A stretch of DNA of 6,213 bases from Comamonadaceae bacterium (lineage in GTDB: Bacteria; Pseudomonadota; Gammaproteobacteria; Burkholderiales; Burkholderiaceae), in assembly GCA_947455875.1 (NCBI GenBank), contig CANGSD010000083.1:1-6213 (forward strand), given 5' to 3'. Position 1 is the stretch's first letter. Each line of letters opens with the position of its first letter. The notes under the pieces were generated by a model, which did no database searches, was not told the origin of the DNA, and saw nothing but the letters and a program-made list of their open reading frames with translations. The translations under genes and the position numbers were made by a program. Shown here piece by piece: positions 1 to 5,794 of this stretch.

Positions 1-277
1 CTTCACCGCCTTCGCCGCCCACGAGAAGCAGGCTAAGCACCTGATGGAGCAGCAGCTGGCCCTGCCCGCCTACGAGCAGGTGCTCAAGGCGGCCCACAGC
101 TTCAACCTGCTCGATGCGCGTGGCGCGATCAGCGTGACCGAACGCGCGGCCTACATCGGCCGCATCCGCAACCTGGCACGCAGCGTGGCCCAGAGCTACT
201 ACGAGAGCCGCGAGCGCCTGGGCTTTCCGATGGCGCCGCGCGAGTGGGTGGCCGAACTTCAGAAGAAGGCGGCCTGA
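1..277 (+). CDS. glyQ: Glycine--tRNA ligase alpha subunit, C-terminal part (5' end outside window)
   Basis: The reading frame is open from base 2 to the TGA at 275-277 and gives the last 91 residues of a protein that family knowledge puts near 300 residues. The C-terminal helical region is recognisable: it runs through a segment with [18 protein letters not shown] and ends in a Tyr-Tyr-Glu-Ser-Arg stretch followed by LGFPM, typical of GlyQ. The catalytic class II core (glycine and ATP binding) lies upstream and is not visible. The alpha subunit pairs with GlyS in an alpha2beta2 cytoplasmic enzyme that charges tRNA-Gly. glyS begins 5 bp after the stop, which supports the assignment and indicates co-transcription. 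An internal ATG at 44 is a methionine inside this protein and not a gene start. Confidence 0.95.
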   Translation, partial: FTAFAAHEKQAKHLMEQQLALPAYEQVLKAAHSFNLLDARGAISVTERAAYIGRIRNLARSVAQSYYESRERLGFPMAPREWVAELQKKAA

Positions 278-282
278 GTACC

Positions 283-2391
283 ATGGCAAATTCACAGAAC
301 CTGCTCGTCGAACTTTTCGTCGAGGAGCTGCCGCCGAAGGCCCTGAAGAAACTGGGACAGGCCTTTGCCGACGTGCTGTTCGAGCAGTTGCAGGCCCAGG
401 GGCTGGCCACAGCCGGCGCCACCCTCACCGCCTTTGCCTCTCCGCGCCGACTTGCAGCCCATGTGACCGCTGTGGCCTCGCAGGCCGCAGACAAGTCGGT
501 GTCGCACAAGCTGATGCCGGTCAGCGTGGGCCTGGACGTCGCCGGCGCGCCCACGCCTGCCCTGGTCAAGAAGCTGCAGTCGCTGGGGGCGGATGCCTCG
601 GTGGCGGCATCGCTGCGGCGTGCGCTCGATGGCAAGGCTGAAGCCTTGTTCTACGACAGCCAGGTGCGCGGCGCGACGCTGGCCGAGGGCCTGCAAAAGG
701 CACTGGCGGAGGCGATTGCCAAGCTGCCGATCCCCAAGGTCATGACCTACCAATTGACCGACGGTTGGACCGATGTGAAGTTCGTGCGGCCTGCGCATTC
801 GCTGCTGGCGCTGCATGGGGCCACCGTGGTGCCGGTGCAGGCGCTGGGGCTCACTGCCGGCAACACCACCCGCGGCCACCGCTTCGAAGCGGCCAAGCCC
901 GAAGTGACGCTGGCCCATGCCGATGCGTATGCGGAAACGCTGGCAAGCGATGGCGCGGTGATCGCCAGCTTCGAGGCCCGACGCGCCGAGATCGCGCGCC
1001 AGCTGGCTGCTGCGGCGGCGAAGGTGGGTGGCGGTGTGCGGCCGATCGACGACGAGGCGCTGCTCGATGAAGTGACTGCACTCGTCGAGCGCCCGAATGT
1101 GCTTCTGTGTCAGTTCGAGAAGCAGTTCCTGGACGTGCCGCAGGAATGCCTCATCCTCACGATGAAGGCCAACCAGAAATACTTCCCGCTGCTCGATGCA
1201 TCGGGGCGTCTGACCCACCAGTTCCTGGTCGTGAGCAATATCTGTCCGGCCGACGCCAGCGCGGTGACCGGCGGTAACGAGCGCGTGGTGCGCCCGCGTC
1301 TGGCCGATGCCAAGTTCTTCTTTGATCAAGACCGCAAGAAGTCGCTGACCTCGCGCGTAGCCGGTCTGGCCAAGGTGGTCTATCACAACAAACTGGGCAC
1401 ACAGGGCGAGCGCACCGAGCGCGTGCGCGCGCTGGCCCGTTTGATCGGCGCCCAATTGGGCGATGACGCCCTGGCGCAGCACGCCGATCAGGCGGCCCAC
1501 CTGGCCAAGGCCGACCTGCTCACCGACATGGTGGGCGAGTTCCCCGAGCTGCAAGGGATCATGGGCCGCTACTACGCGCAGGCCGACGGCCTGCCCGCCG
1601 AAATCGCCGACGCGATTGAAGACCACTACAAGCCGCGTTTCGCCGGCGACGCATTGCCCCGACACGCCACGGGCTTGGTCGTTGCCCTGGCCGACAAGCT
1701 CGAGACCCTGGCAGGCCTGTTTGCCATCGGCCAATTGCCCACCGGCGACAAGGATCCTTTCGCGCTGCGTCGTCACGCGCTGGGCATCGTGCGCATGCTG
1801 ATGGAGCGTGATCTGCCGCTGGCGCTGGGCGAGCTGCTCGGGTCGGCGATGGCGCTGTTTCCGCAGGCCGCGCCCGAGGCGCTGGGGCAGTTGTCCACGT
1901 TTGTCTACGAGCGACTGGCGGGTCTGCTGCGCGAGCAGGGCTACAGCGCCCAGGAAGTGGACGCGGTGCTGGCCCTGCAGCCGCAACGTCTGGGCGACGT
2001 GGCCAAGCGACTCGCCGCGGTGCGCGCCTTCGCGGCGCTGCCCGAGGCGCCTTCGCTGGCGGCTGCCAACAAGCGCATTGCCAACATCCTGAAAAAAGCC
2101 GAGCGCGCCGACGCCCATGTGAACCCGGCCCTCCTCAAAGAGGAGGCCGAGAAGGCGCTACACGCGGCGGTGGGCCAGCTCGTGCCGCAGGCCGATGCGA
2201 AGTTTCAGGCGGGCGACTACACCGGCTCTTTGCAGATGCTCGCGGCGCTGCGCGCGCCGGTCGATGCGTTCTTTGATGGCGTGATGGTCAACGCCGAGGA
2301 AGCCGACCTGCGACTGAACCGCCTGGGCCTGCTGGCACTGCTGCACCGGGCGATGAACCGGGTGGCCGATCTATCGCGGCTGGCTGCATGA
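283..2391 (+). CDS. glyS: Glycine--tRNA ligase beta subunit
   Basis: This 702-residue protein has the usual GlyS length. With GlyQ it forms the bacterial-type heterotetrameric glycyl-tRNA synthetase; the beta subunit mainly recognises and binds tRNA-Gly. Hallmarks are the N-terminal LLVELFVEELPPKAL (7-21), KFVRPAH (166-172), GHRF (198-201), MKANQKYF (294-301), RPRLADAKFFFDQD (337-350), the HD-like region with DLLTDMVGEFPELQGIMGRYYA-type sequence (411-432), DKDPFALRR (489-497), and the C-terminal DALR-like anticodon-binding part with AAANKRIANIL (594-604). The ATG at 283 is preferred over an in-frame GTG at 244, which would add 13 non-conserved residues inside glyQ. A purine-rich AGAAGG sits at 264-269, rather far upstream, so coupling to glyQ translation is likely. 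The stop overlaps the gmhB start as ATGA. Confidence 0.97.
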   Translation: MANSQNLLVELFVEELPPKALKKLGQAFADVLFEQLQAQGLATAGATLTAFASPRRLAAHVTAVASQAADKSVSHKLMPVSVGLDVAGAPTPALVKKLQSLGADASVAASLRRALDGKAEALFYDSQVRGATLAEGLQKALAEAIAKLPIPKVMTYQLTDGWTDVKFVRPAHSLLALHGATVVPVQALGLTAGNTTRGHRFEAAKPEVTLAHADAYAETLASDGAVIASFEARRAEIARQLAAAAAKVGGGVRPIDDEALLDEVTALVERPNVLLCQFEKQFLDVPQECLILTMKANQKYFPLLDASGRLTHQFLVVSNICPADASAVTGGNERVVRPRLADAKFFFDQDRKKSLTSRVAGLAKVVYHNKLGTQGERTERVRALARLIGAQLGDDALAQHADQAAHLAKADLLTDMVGEFPELQGIMGRYYAQADGLPAEIADAIEDHYKPRFAGDALPRHATGLVVALADKLETLAGLFAIGQLPTGDKDPFALRRHALGIVRMLMERDLPLALGELLGSAMALFPQAAPEALGQLSTFVYERLAGLLREQGYSAQEVDAVLALQPQRLGDVAKRLAAVRAFAALPEAPSLAAANKRIANILKKAERADAHVNPALLKEEAEKALHAAVGQLVPQADAKFQAGDYTGSLQMLAALRAPVDAFFDGVMVNAEEADLRLNRLGLLALLHRAMNRVADLSRLAA

Positions 2392-2948
2392 AGTTAGTCA
2401 TCCTCGATCGCGACGGCACCATCAATGCCGACAGCCAGGAGTACATCAAGTCGGCGGCCGAGTGGGAGCCCCTGCCTGGCGCGATCGAGGCGATTGCGCG
2501 CTTGAATCACGCGGGCTGGCATGTGGTGGTGGCGACCAATCAAGCGGGTCTGGGTCGGGGGCTGTTTGACGTGGCGGCCCTGAACGCCATGAACGCCAAG
2601 ATGCACAAGCTGCTGGCGGCGCAGGGCGGGCGGGTCGATGCGGTGTTCTATTGCCCGCACACCCCGGACGATGCTTGCAACTGCCGCAAGCCGCTGCCTG
2701 GCTTGTTCGAACAAATCGGCGAGCGTTTCGGTGTGGACCTGCATGGCATGCCGGTGGTGGGCGACCAATTGCGTGACCTGCAAGCGGGCATCGCTGTCGG
2801 CTGCGAGCCGCATCTGGTGCTCACGGGCAAGGGCGCGGGCTATCGCGGGCGCGCCTTGCCCGAGACTTTTCCGGCAGCCACGCGCGTGCACGAGGACCTG
2901 GGCGCCTTCGCCGAGCACCTGATCTCCCGCGCTGTGGGCGCGCGCTGA
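2388..2948 (+). CDS. gmhB: D-glycero-D-manno-heptose 1,7-bisphosphate 7-phosphatase
   Basis: This 186-residue HAD-superfamily phosphatase removes the 7-phosphate of heptose bisphosphate in the cytoplasmic route to ADP-heptose, the precursor of the LPS inner core. The nucleophile/acid motif DRDGTIN (D7, D9) is at the N-terminus. Motif II is ATNQAGLGRG (49-58, T50), the zinc-binding loop is C89-x-H91...C97-x-C99 followed directly by R100-K101, and the acidic Mg-binding motif is VVGDQLRD (123-130, D126 and D130). Cys/His zinc ligands plus the RK pair separate GmhB from histidinol-phosphatase-like and other HAD proteins. The start overlaps the glyS stop by 4 bp (ATGA), so translation is probably coupled, and no strong Shine-Dalgarno is seen. 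The zinc loop is shorter than in E. coli GmhB, as expected for betaproteobacterial members. Anomer specificity is not determined from sequence here. Confidence 0.93.
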   Translation: MKLVILDRDGTINADSQEYIKSAAEWEPLPGAIEAIARLNHAGWHVVVATNQAGLGRGLFDVAALNAMNAKMHKLLAAQGGRVDAVFYCPHTPDDACNCRKPLPGLFEQIGERFGVDLHGMPVVGDQLRDLQAGIAVGCEPHLVLTGKGAGYRGRALPETFPAATRVHEDLGAFAEHLISRAVGAR

Positions 2949-2950
2949 CC

Positions 2951-3727
2951 ATGCTGAACGTGATCCGCTCGGTGGTGCATGGCCTGTGGATGGGGGCTTC
3001 GCTGGCGGTCTGGGCCACCCTGGTGATCGTGGCGTCGTTTTTCACACGCGGTGCGCCCCTGTATTGGCTCGCGACTTGGTGGTTGCGAGGCTGCGTGAGC
3101 AGCGCGCGCTGGATCCTGGGGATGCGGGTGCGCGTGACCGGCATGGAGCACCTGCCGCCCGGTGACGGCAGCCCCGCGGTCTTGCTGGTCAAGCACCAGT
3201 CGACGTTCGAGACCTTCCTCATGCCCACGCTGATGCCGCATCCGCTGGCCTATGTGTTCAAGCGCGAGTTACTCCACGTGCCGTTTTTCGGCTGGGCGAT
3301 GCGCCGGCTGGACATGGTCCACATCGATCGCAGCCAGCGCGCGCAGGCCTTCAACAAGGTGGTCGAACAGGGCCAGCGGCTGCTGGCGCAGGGCATCTGG
3401 GTGATCATGTTCCCCGAGGGCACCCGCATTCCTCGCGGTGAAGTCGGCAACTACAAGACGGGCGGCACGCGCCTGGCCATTGCGACGGGCGCGCCGGTGA
3501 TTCCGATCGCCGTGACCTCGGCCAAGTGCTGGCCGCGCAAGGCCCTGATCAAGCGACCGGGCATCGTCGATGTGTCGATCGGCCGGCCGATTCCCAGCGA
3601 AGGCCGCGACGCTGAAGAATTGATGCGCGAAGTTCAGGCGTGGATCGAGTCCGAGATGCGACGACTCGACCCCGAGGCATACCCTACGGCGCAGACCGAT
3701 GAACAGGTTCCTTCAACTCGCGCTTGA
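2951..3727 (+). CDS. PlsC-like lysophospholipid (1-acylglycerol-3-phosphate) acyltransferase
   Basis: This 258-residue membrane-associated acyltransferase probably converts lysophosphatidic acid, or another lysophospholipid, to the diacyl form at the cytoplasmic membrane. A hydrophobic segment at about 12-31 is the likely membrane anchor. The four family blocks are in order: KHQSTFET (81-88, catalytic H82 with E87, an HX4E version of the usual HX4D), KRELLHVPFFGW (104-115), FPEGTR (154-159) and VIPIAVTS (183-190). The tail after about residue 240 is polar and probably flexible. The gene starts 2 bp after gmhB stops, without a clear ribosome site, and its last 29 bp overlap the next gene. plsC is the obvious family name, but genomes of this group usually carry several paralogues, so the exact substrate and the gene symbol are left open. 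Confidence 0.9.
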   Translation: MLNVIRSVVHGLWMGASLAVWATLVIVASFFTRGAPLYWLATWWLRGCVSSARWILGMRVRVTGMEHLPPGDGSPAVLLVKHQSTFETFLMPTLMPHPLAYVFKRELLHVPFFGWAMRRLDMVHIDRSQRAQAFNKVVEQGQRLLAQGIWVIMFPEGTRIPRGEVGNYKTGGTRLAIATGAPVIPIAVTSAKCWPRKALIKRPGIVDVSIGRPIPSEGRDAEELMREVQAWIESEMRRLDPEAYPTAQTDEQVPSTRA

Positions 3728-4610
3728 CCTGTTCGATTCGCCGGCGCCCGCCCCGAAGGCGGCTGCGCCCGTCGCCGAACGTGCGCCCGTGCGCGCGCCA
3801 GCGACCAGCCCGCCCGCCGAACCCCTGGACCGTGTGCTGACGCCGGCGCAGTTTGATCACCCCCGCGCCAACCGCCAGGCGGTACTGGGGACCACGCGCG
3901 TCGCATATGAATTTCGACGGGGCCGTCGTCGCAACATCGGCTTCATGGTGGGCCCCGAGGGCCTGACGGTGAGCGCGCCCAAGTGGGTGCCGCTGTACGA
4001 GGTGGAGTCGGCCCTGCAGTCCAAGTCCGCCTGGATCTTGAAAAAGCTGGACGAAATGCGCGTGCGGGGTGAACGCATCGAGACCGCGCGCATTCAATGG
4101 CGCGATGGCGCGGCCTTCCCCTTTCTGGGCGAGACCGTCATCGTGGTGCTCGATCCGCGCCAGGATTCCAAGGGCGGCGGCATGCTGCACACGGCGCCCG
4201 ATGCCCTACCCGGTGTGCCGAGCCTGACCCTGCATCTGGGGCTGTCGCATCTGGCGACCGAAGCCCAGATCCGCGACGCGGTGCAGGCCTGGTTGATGCG
4301 GCAGGCCAAGCGCGTGTTCACGGAACGTCTGGAGCACTTCGCCCCGCTTCTGGGCGTGCAGTGGAAGAAGCTCAGTCTGAGCAGCGCCAGCACCCGCTGG
4401 GGCACGGCCAGCGCCGACGGGTCGATCCGCCTGAATTGGCGCCTGATTCATTTCCGGATGCCGGTGATCGACTATGTGGTGGCCCACGAGTTGAGCCACT
4501 TGCGGGTGATGGACCACAGCCCGCGTTTCTGGGACACGGTGGGCACCGTGGTGCCCGATTACGCGCAGCTGCGCGGTCAACTCAAAGACGAATCGCTGCC
4601 GACTTGGTAG
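3699..4610 (+). CDS. YgjP/SprT-like zinc metallopeptidase (DUF45/M48-type)
   Basis: The 303-residue product has the YgjP/DUF45 signature near its C-terminus: HELSH (263-267, E264 catalytic) with a third histidine in MDHSPRFW (H273), the classic HExxH plus downstream His zinc site. Upstream are STRWGTAS (231-238), a variant of the family's RWGSC motif, and NWRLI (246-250). No signal peptide or membrane segment is seen, so it is probably cytoplasmic. E. coli YgjP is much shorter. The extra length here is mostly N-terminal: a short hydrophobic segment (FLQLALDLFD, 4-13), then an Ala/Pro-rich, probably disordered stretch (14-45). The ATG at 3699 lies inside the end of plsC (29 bp overlap); the next in-frame ATG (residue 83) would cut into the conserved domain. 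The substrate is unknown; relation to SprT/SPRTN-type proteases suggests but does not prove a role on DNA-bound proteins. Confidence 0.88.
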   Translation: MNRFLQLALDLFDSPAPAPKAAAPVAERAPVRAPATSPPAEPLDRVLTPAQFDHPRANRQAVLGTTRVAYEFRRGRRRNIGFMVGPEGLTVSAPKWVPLYEVESALQSKSAWILKKLDEMRVRGERIETARIQWRDGAAFPFLGETVIVVLDPRQDSKGGGMLHTAPDALPGVPSLTLHLGLSHLATEAQIRDAVQAWLMRQAKRVFTERLEHFAPLLGVQWKKLSLSSASTRWGTASADGSIRLNWRLIHFRMPVIDYVVAHELSHLRVMDHSPRFWDTVGTVVPDYAQLRGQLKDESLPTW

Positions 4611-5679
4611 TGGGTGGGGCGAAGCGCCAGACGCCTTGCGTGTCTTGCGTACGCTGCAGCTTGCCCGCGCGCCACAGCGTGTGCAGGTGGGCCACCGCCT
4701 CGCCCATGGCGAAAGTGGTCTGGTGCAGGTCTAGTTTGCGTTTGAACAAGACCGGCAGCATGTCGGCCGCCGAGGCCGGCGCCTGGGTGCAGGCGGCCAG
4801 GACCTCGTCTAGCCGGTCACGGTGGTGGGCATGCAGCTGCTCGATGCGCACATGCAGCCCGGTGAAGGGCTTACCGTGCGAGGGCAACACCAGCGTGTCG
4901 GATGGCAGCGCGCGCAGTTTGTCGATCGAGGCGAGGAAGGCCGCCAGCGGATCGGCCTCGGGCTCGGTGTCGTGCACGCTGACGTTGGTGGAAATGCGGG
5001 GCAAGACCATGTCGCCCGCGATCAGGACGCCCAAGGGAGCGCAGTACAGCGCGATGTGCTCGGGCGCGTGGCCGTAGCCGCTGATGCAGCGCCAGCCGCG
5101 CCCGCCGATGGCGATCACCTCGCCGTCCAGCAGCCGTCGGAAGTGGTCTGGCACCCTGGGCACCATCGTCGCGTAATGACCGGAGCGGGCACGCACCTGG
5201 TCCAGCGAGTCGGGATCGGTCAGCCCGTGGGCGGCGAAGAACCGCGCGGCGCCTTCGCCGCCGAAACTGACGTCGCCCCGCGAATTGATGCGGGCCGTGT
5301 AGTAGTCGGTGGCACTGATCCAAAGGCGACACGGGTGCGCGGGTGTGCTCCAGCGCTCGCACAGCCAGTGCGCCAGGCCGATGTGGTCCGGGTGCATATG
5401 GGTGACGATCACGCGCAGCACGGGCAGCCCCTCTAACTGCGTCGCGAAGATCTGCTCCCATTGCGCCTTGGCCTCGTCGCGCGTGATGCAGCAATCGACC
5501 ACCGTCCAGCCCTCGCGGCCATCGAGCGTGTCCCGCAGCAGCCAGAGGTTGATGTGGTCCAGCGCAAAGGGCAGGCCCATGCGGATCCAGCGCACGCCAG
5601 GCGCGACCTCCACGGTGGCGCCGGCGGCGGGCAGCTGGTCGCCCAGGGGGTAATGGAGCTGGAGCTCGGAGGGATTCAT
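4582..5679 (-). CDS. Metallo-beta-lactamase-fold hydrolase
   Basis: The 365-residue product has the full set of binuclear metal ligands of the MBL fold: THMHPDH (H94, H96, D98, H99), GHAPEH (H204), AGD (D223) and PSHG (H268). About 95 residues follow and probably form a helical/winged-helix substrate-lid domain, as in LACTB2-like and related hydrolases. No signal peptide is seen, so it is probably cytoplasmic. The substrate cannot be read from the sequence; thioesters or other small esters are possible in this superfamily. I chose the ATG at 5679 (MNPSELQLHYPLGD) because the protein looks conserved from there. An in-frame GTG at 5715 would add 12 residues encoded by operator-like DNA. Neither start has a Shine-Dalgarno. 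The 3' end overlaps the convergent metallopeptidase gene by 29 bp. Divergence from the MerR gene suggests shared regulation. Confidence 0.9.
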   Translation of the reverse strand: MNPSELQLHYPLGDQLPAAGATVEVAPGVRWIRMGLPFALDHINLWLLRDTLDGREGWTVVDCCITRDEAKAQWEQIFATQLEGLPVLRVIVTHMHPDHIGLAHWLCERWSTPAHPCRLWISATDYYTARINSRGDVSFGGEGAARFFAAHGLTDPDSLDQVRARSGHYATMVPRVPDHFRRLLDGEVIAIGGRGWRCISGYGHAPEHIALYCAPLGVLIAGDMVLPRISTNVSVHDTEPEADPLAAFLASIDKLRALPSDTLVLPSHGKPFTGLHVRIEQLHAHHRDRLDEVLAACTQAPASAADMLPVLFKRKLDLHQTTFAMGEAVAHLHTLWRAGKLQRTQDTQGVWRFAPPTTKSAAIRL

Positions 5680-5683
5680 GGCG

Positions 5684-5705
5684 TTGACGTTGACGTAAAC
5701 GTCAG
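5684..5705. promoter_or_regulatory. Twin overlapping MerR/LiuR-like operator
   Basis: Two copies of TGACGT stand head to tail (5685-5690 and 5691-5696), followed by AA and ACGTCA (5699-5704). The second copy and ACGTCA make a perfect 6-bp-arm palindrome with a 2-bp centre (5691-5704). The first copy pairs with ACGTAA at 5693-5698 to give a second palindrome with one mismatch, shifted by 6 bp. The ACGT-nn-ACGT core with flanking T/A resembles, from memory, the operator type described for LiuR-like MerR regulators. The site sits between the divergent hydrolase and MerR genes, overlaps the predicted MerR-gene promoter and ends 4 bp before the hydrolase ATG. The palindromes are seen directly; binding by the neighbouring regulator is inference. 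Confidence 0.55.
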
Positions 5706-5712
5706 ATGTAAT
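5684..5712 (+). promoter_or_regulatory. Predicted sigma-70 promoter for the MerR-family gene
   Basis: TTGACG (5684-5689, five of six consensus -35 bases) and TGTAAT (5707-5712, five of six consensus -10 bases) are separated by 17 bp, the optimal spacing. Transcription would start near 5719 and leave a leader of about 76 nt before the ATG at 5795. The operator-like palindromes cover the -35 box and most of the spacer. The 17 bp spacing is shorter than the 19-20 bp spacers of promoters that classical MerR proteins activate by DNA distortion, so repression (autoregulation) is more likely than activation. Confidence 0.5.
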
Positions 5713-5717
5713 CACGC

Positions 5718-5723
5718 ATTCTA
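5718..5723 (-). promoter_or_regulatory. Possible -10 box for the MBL hydrolase gene
   Basis: Reading the minus strand, TAGAAT (five of six consensus -10 bases) lies 38 bp upstream of the hydrolase ATG. No good -35 box is seen 16-18 bp further upstream, where the sequence is GC-rich. If used, transcription would begin near 5711 and the operator-like palindromes would fall just downstream of the start point, where a bound regulator could block elongation or initiation. This is a weak call made on a single hexamer. Confidence 0.25.
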
Positions 5724-5736
5724 GGCAGGGGCGCTT

Positions 5737-5769
5737 GGCCGCCCTGTCGCAGGCAGCACACCGGCGGCC
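5737..5769. repeat. GC-rich inverted repeat in the MerR-gene leader
   Basis: GGCCGCC (5737-5743) and GGCGGCC (5763-5769) are perfect 7-bp inverted arms around a 19 nt loop. An alternative small hairpin, CCTG/CAGG with a TCG loop, occupies 5743-5753. The element falls in the predicted untranslated leader of the MerR gene. It has no following T-run on either strand, so it is not a convincing intrinsic terminator. In DNA this GC-rich, such arms can arise by chance. Confidence 0.3.
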
Positions 5770-5794
5770 TGGCCTCTTTGATCACTGCACTGTC

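Noticed and set aside
244..282. Upstream GTG start for glyS
   Set aside because: The 13 extra residues come from the glyQ 3' end read in another frame and are not GlyS-like. MANSQNLLVELFVEELP from 283 matches the family start.
292..2118. 608-residue open frame on the minus strand opposite glyS
   Set aside because: It is fully antisense to a well-conserved glyS and its translation is Gln/Arg/Gly-rich without a recognisable domain. Long antisense frames are expected in GC-rich coding DNA.
4616..4628. Small GGCG-AAG-CGCC-type hairpin after the metallopeptidase stop, considered as terminator
   Set aside because: The stem is only four base pairs, lies inside the hydrolase coding region and is not followed by a T-run.
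4097..5077. 326-residue plus-strand frame spanning the end of the metallopeptidase and antisense of the MBL gene
   Set aside because: It is out of frame with the metallopeptidase and antisense to the hydrolase, both of which show intact motifs. Its Arg/Ala/Ser-rich product looks like no protein family.
4822..5436. 204-residue plus-strand frame inside the MBL gene
   Set aside because: It is a complementary-strand shadow of the conserved MBL core that includes the metal-binding motifs. No start signal or domain is visible.
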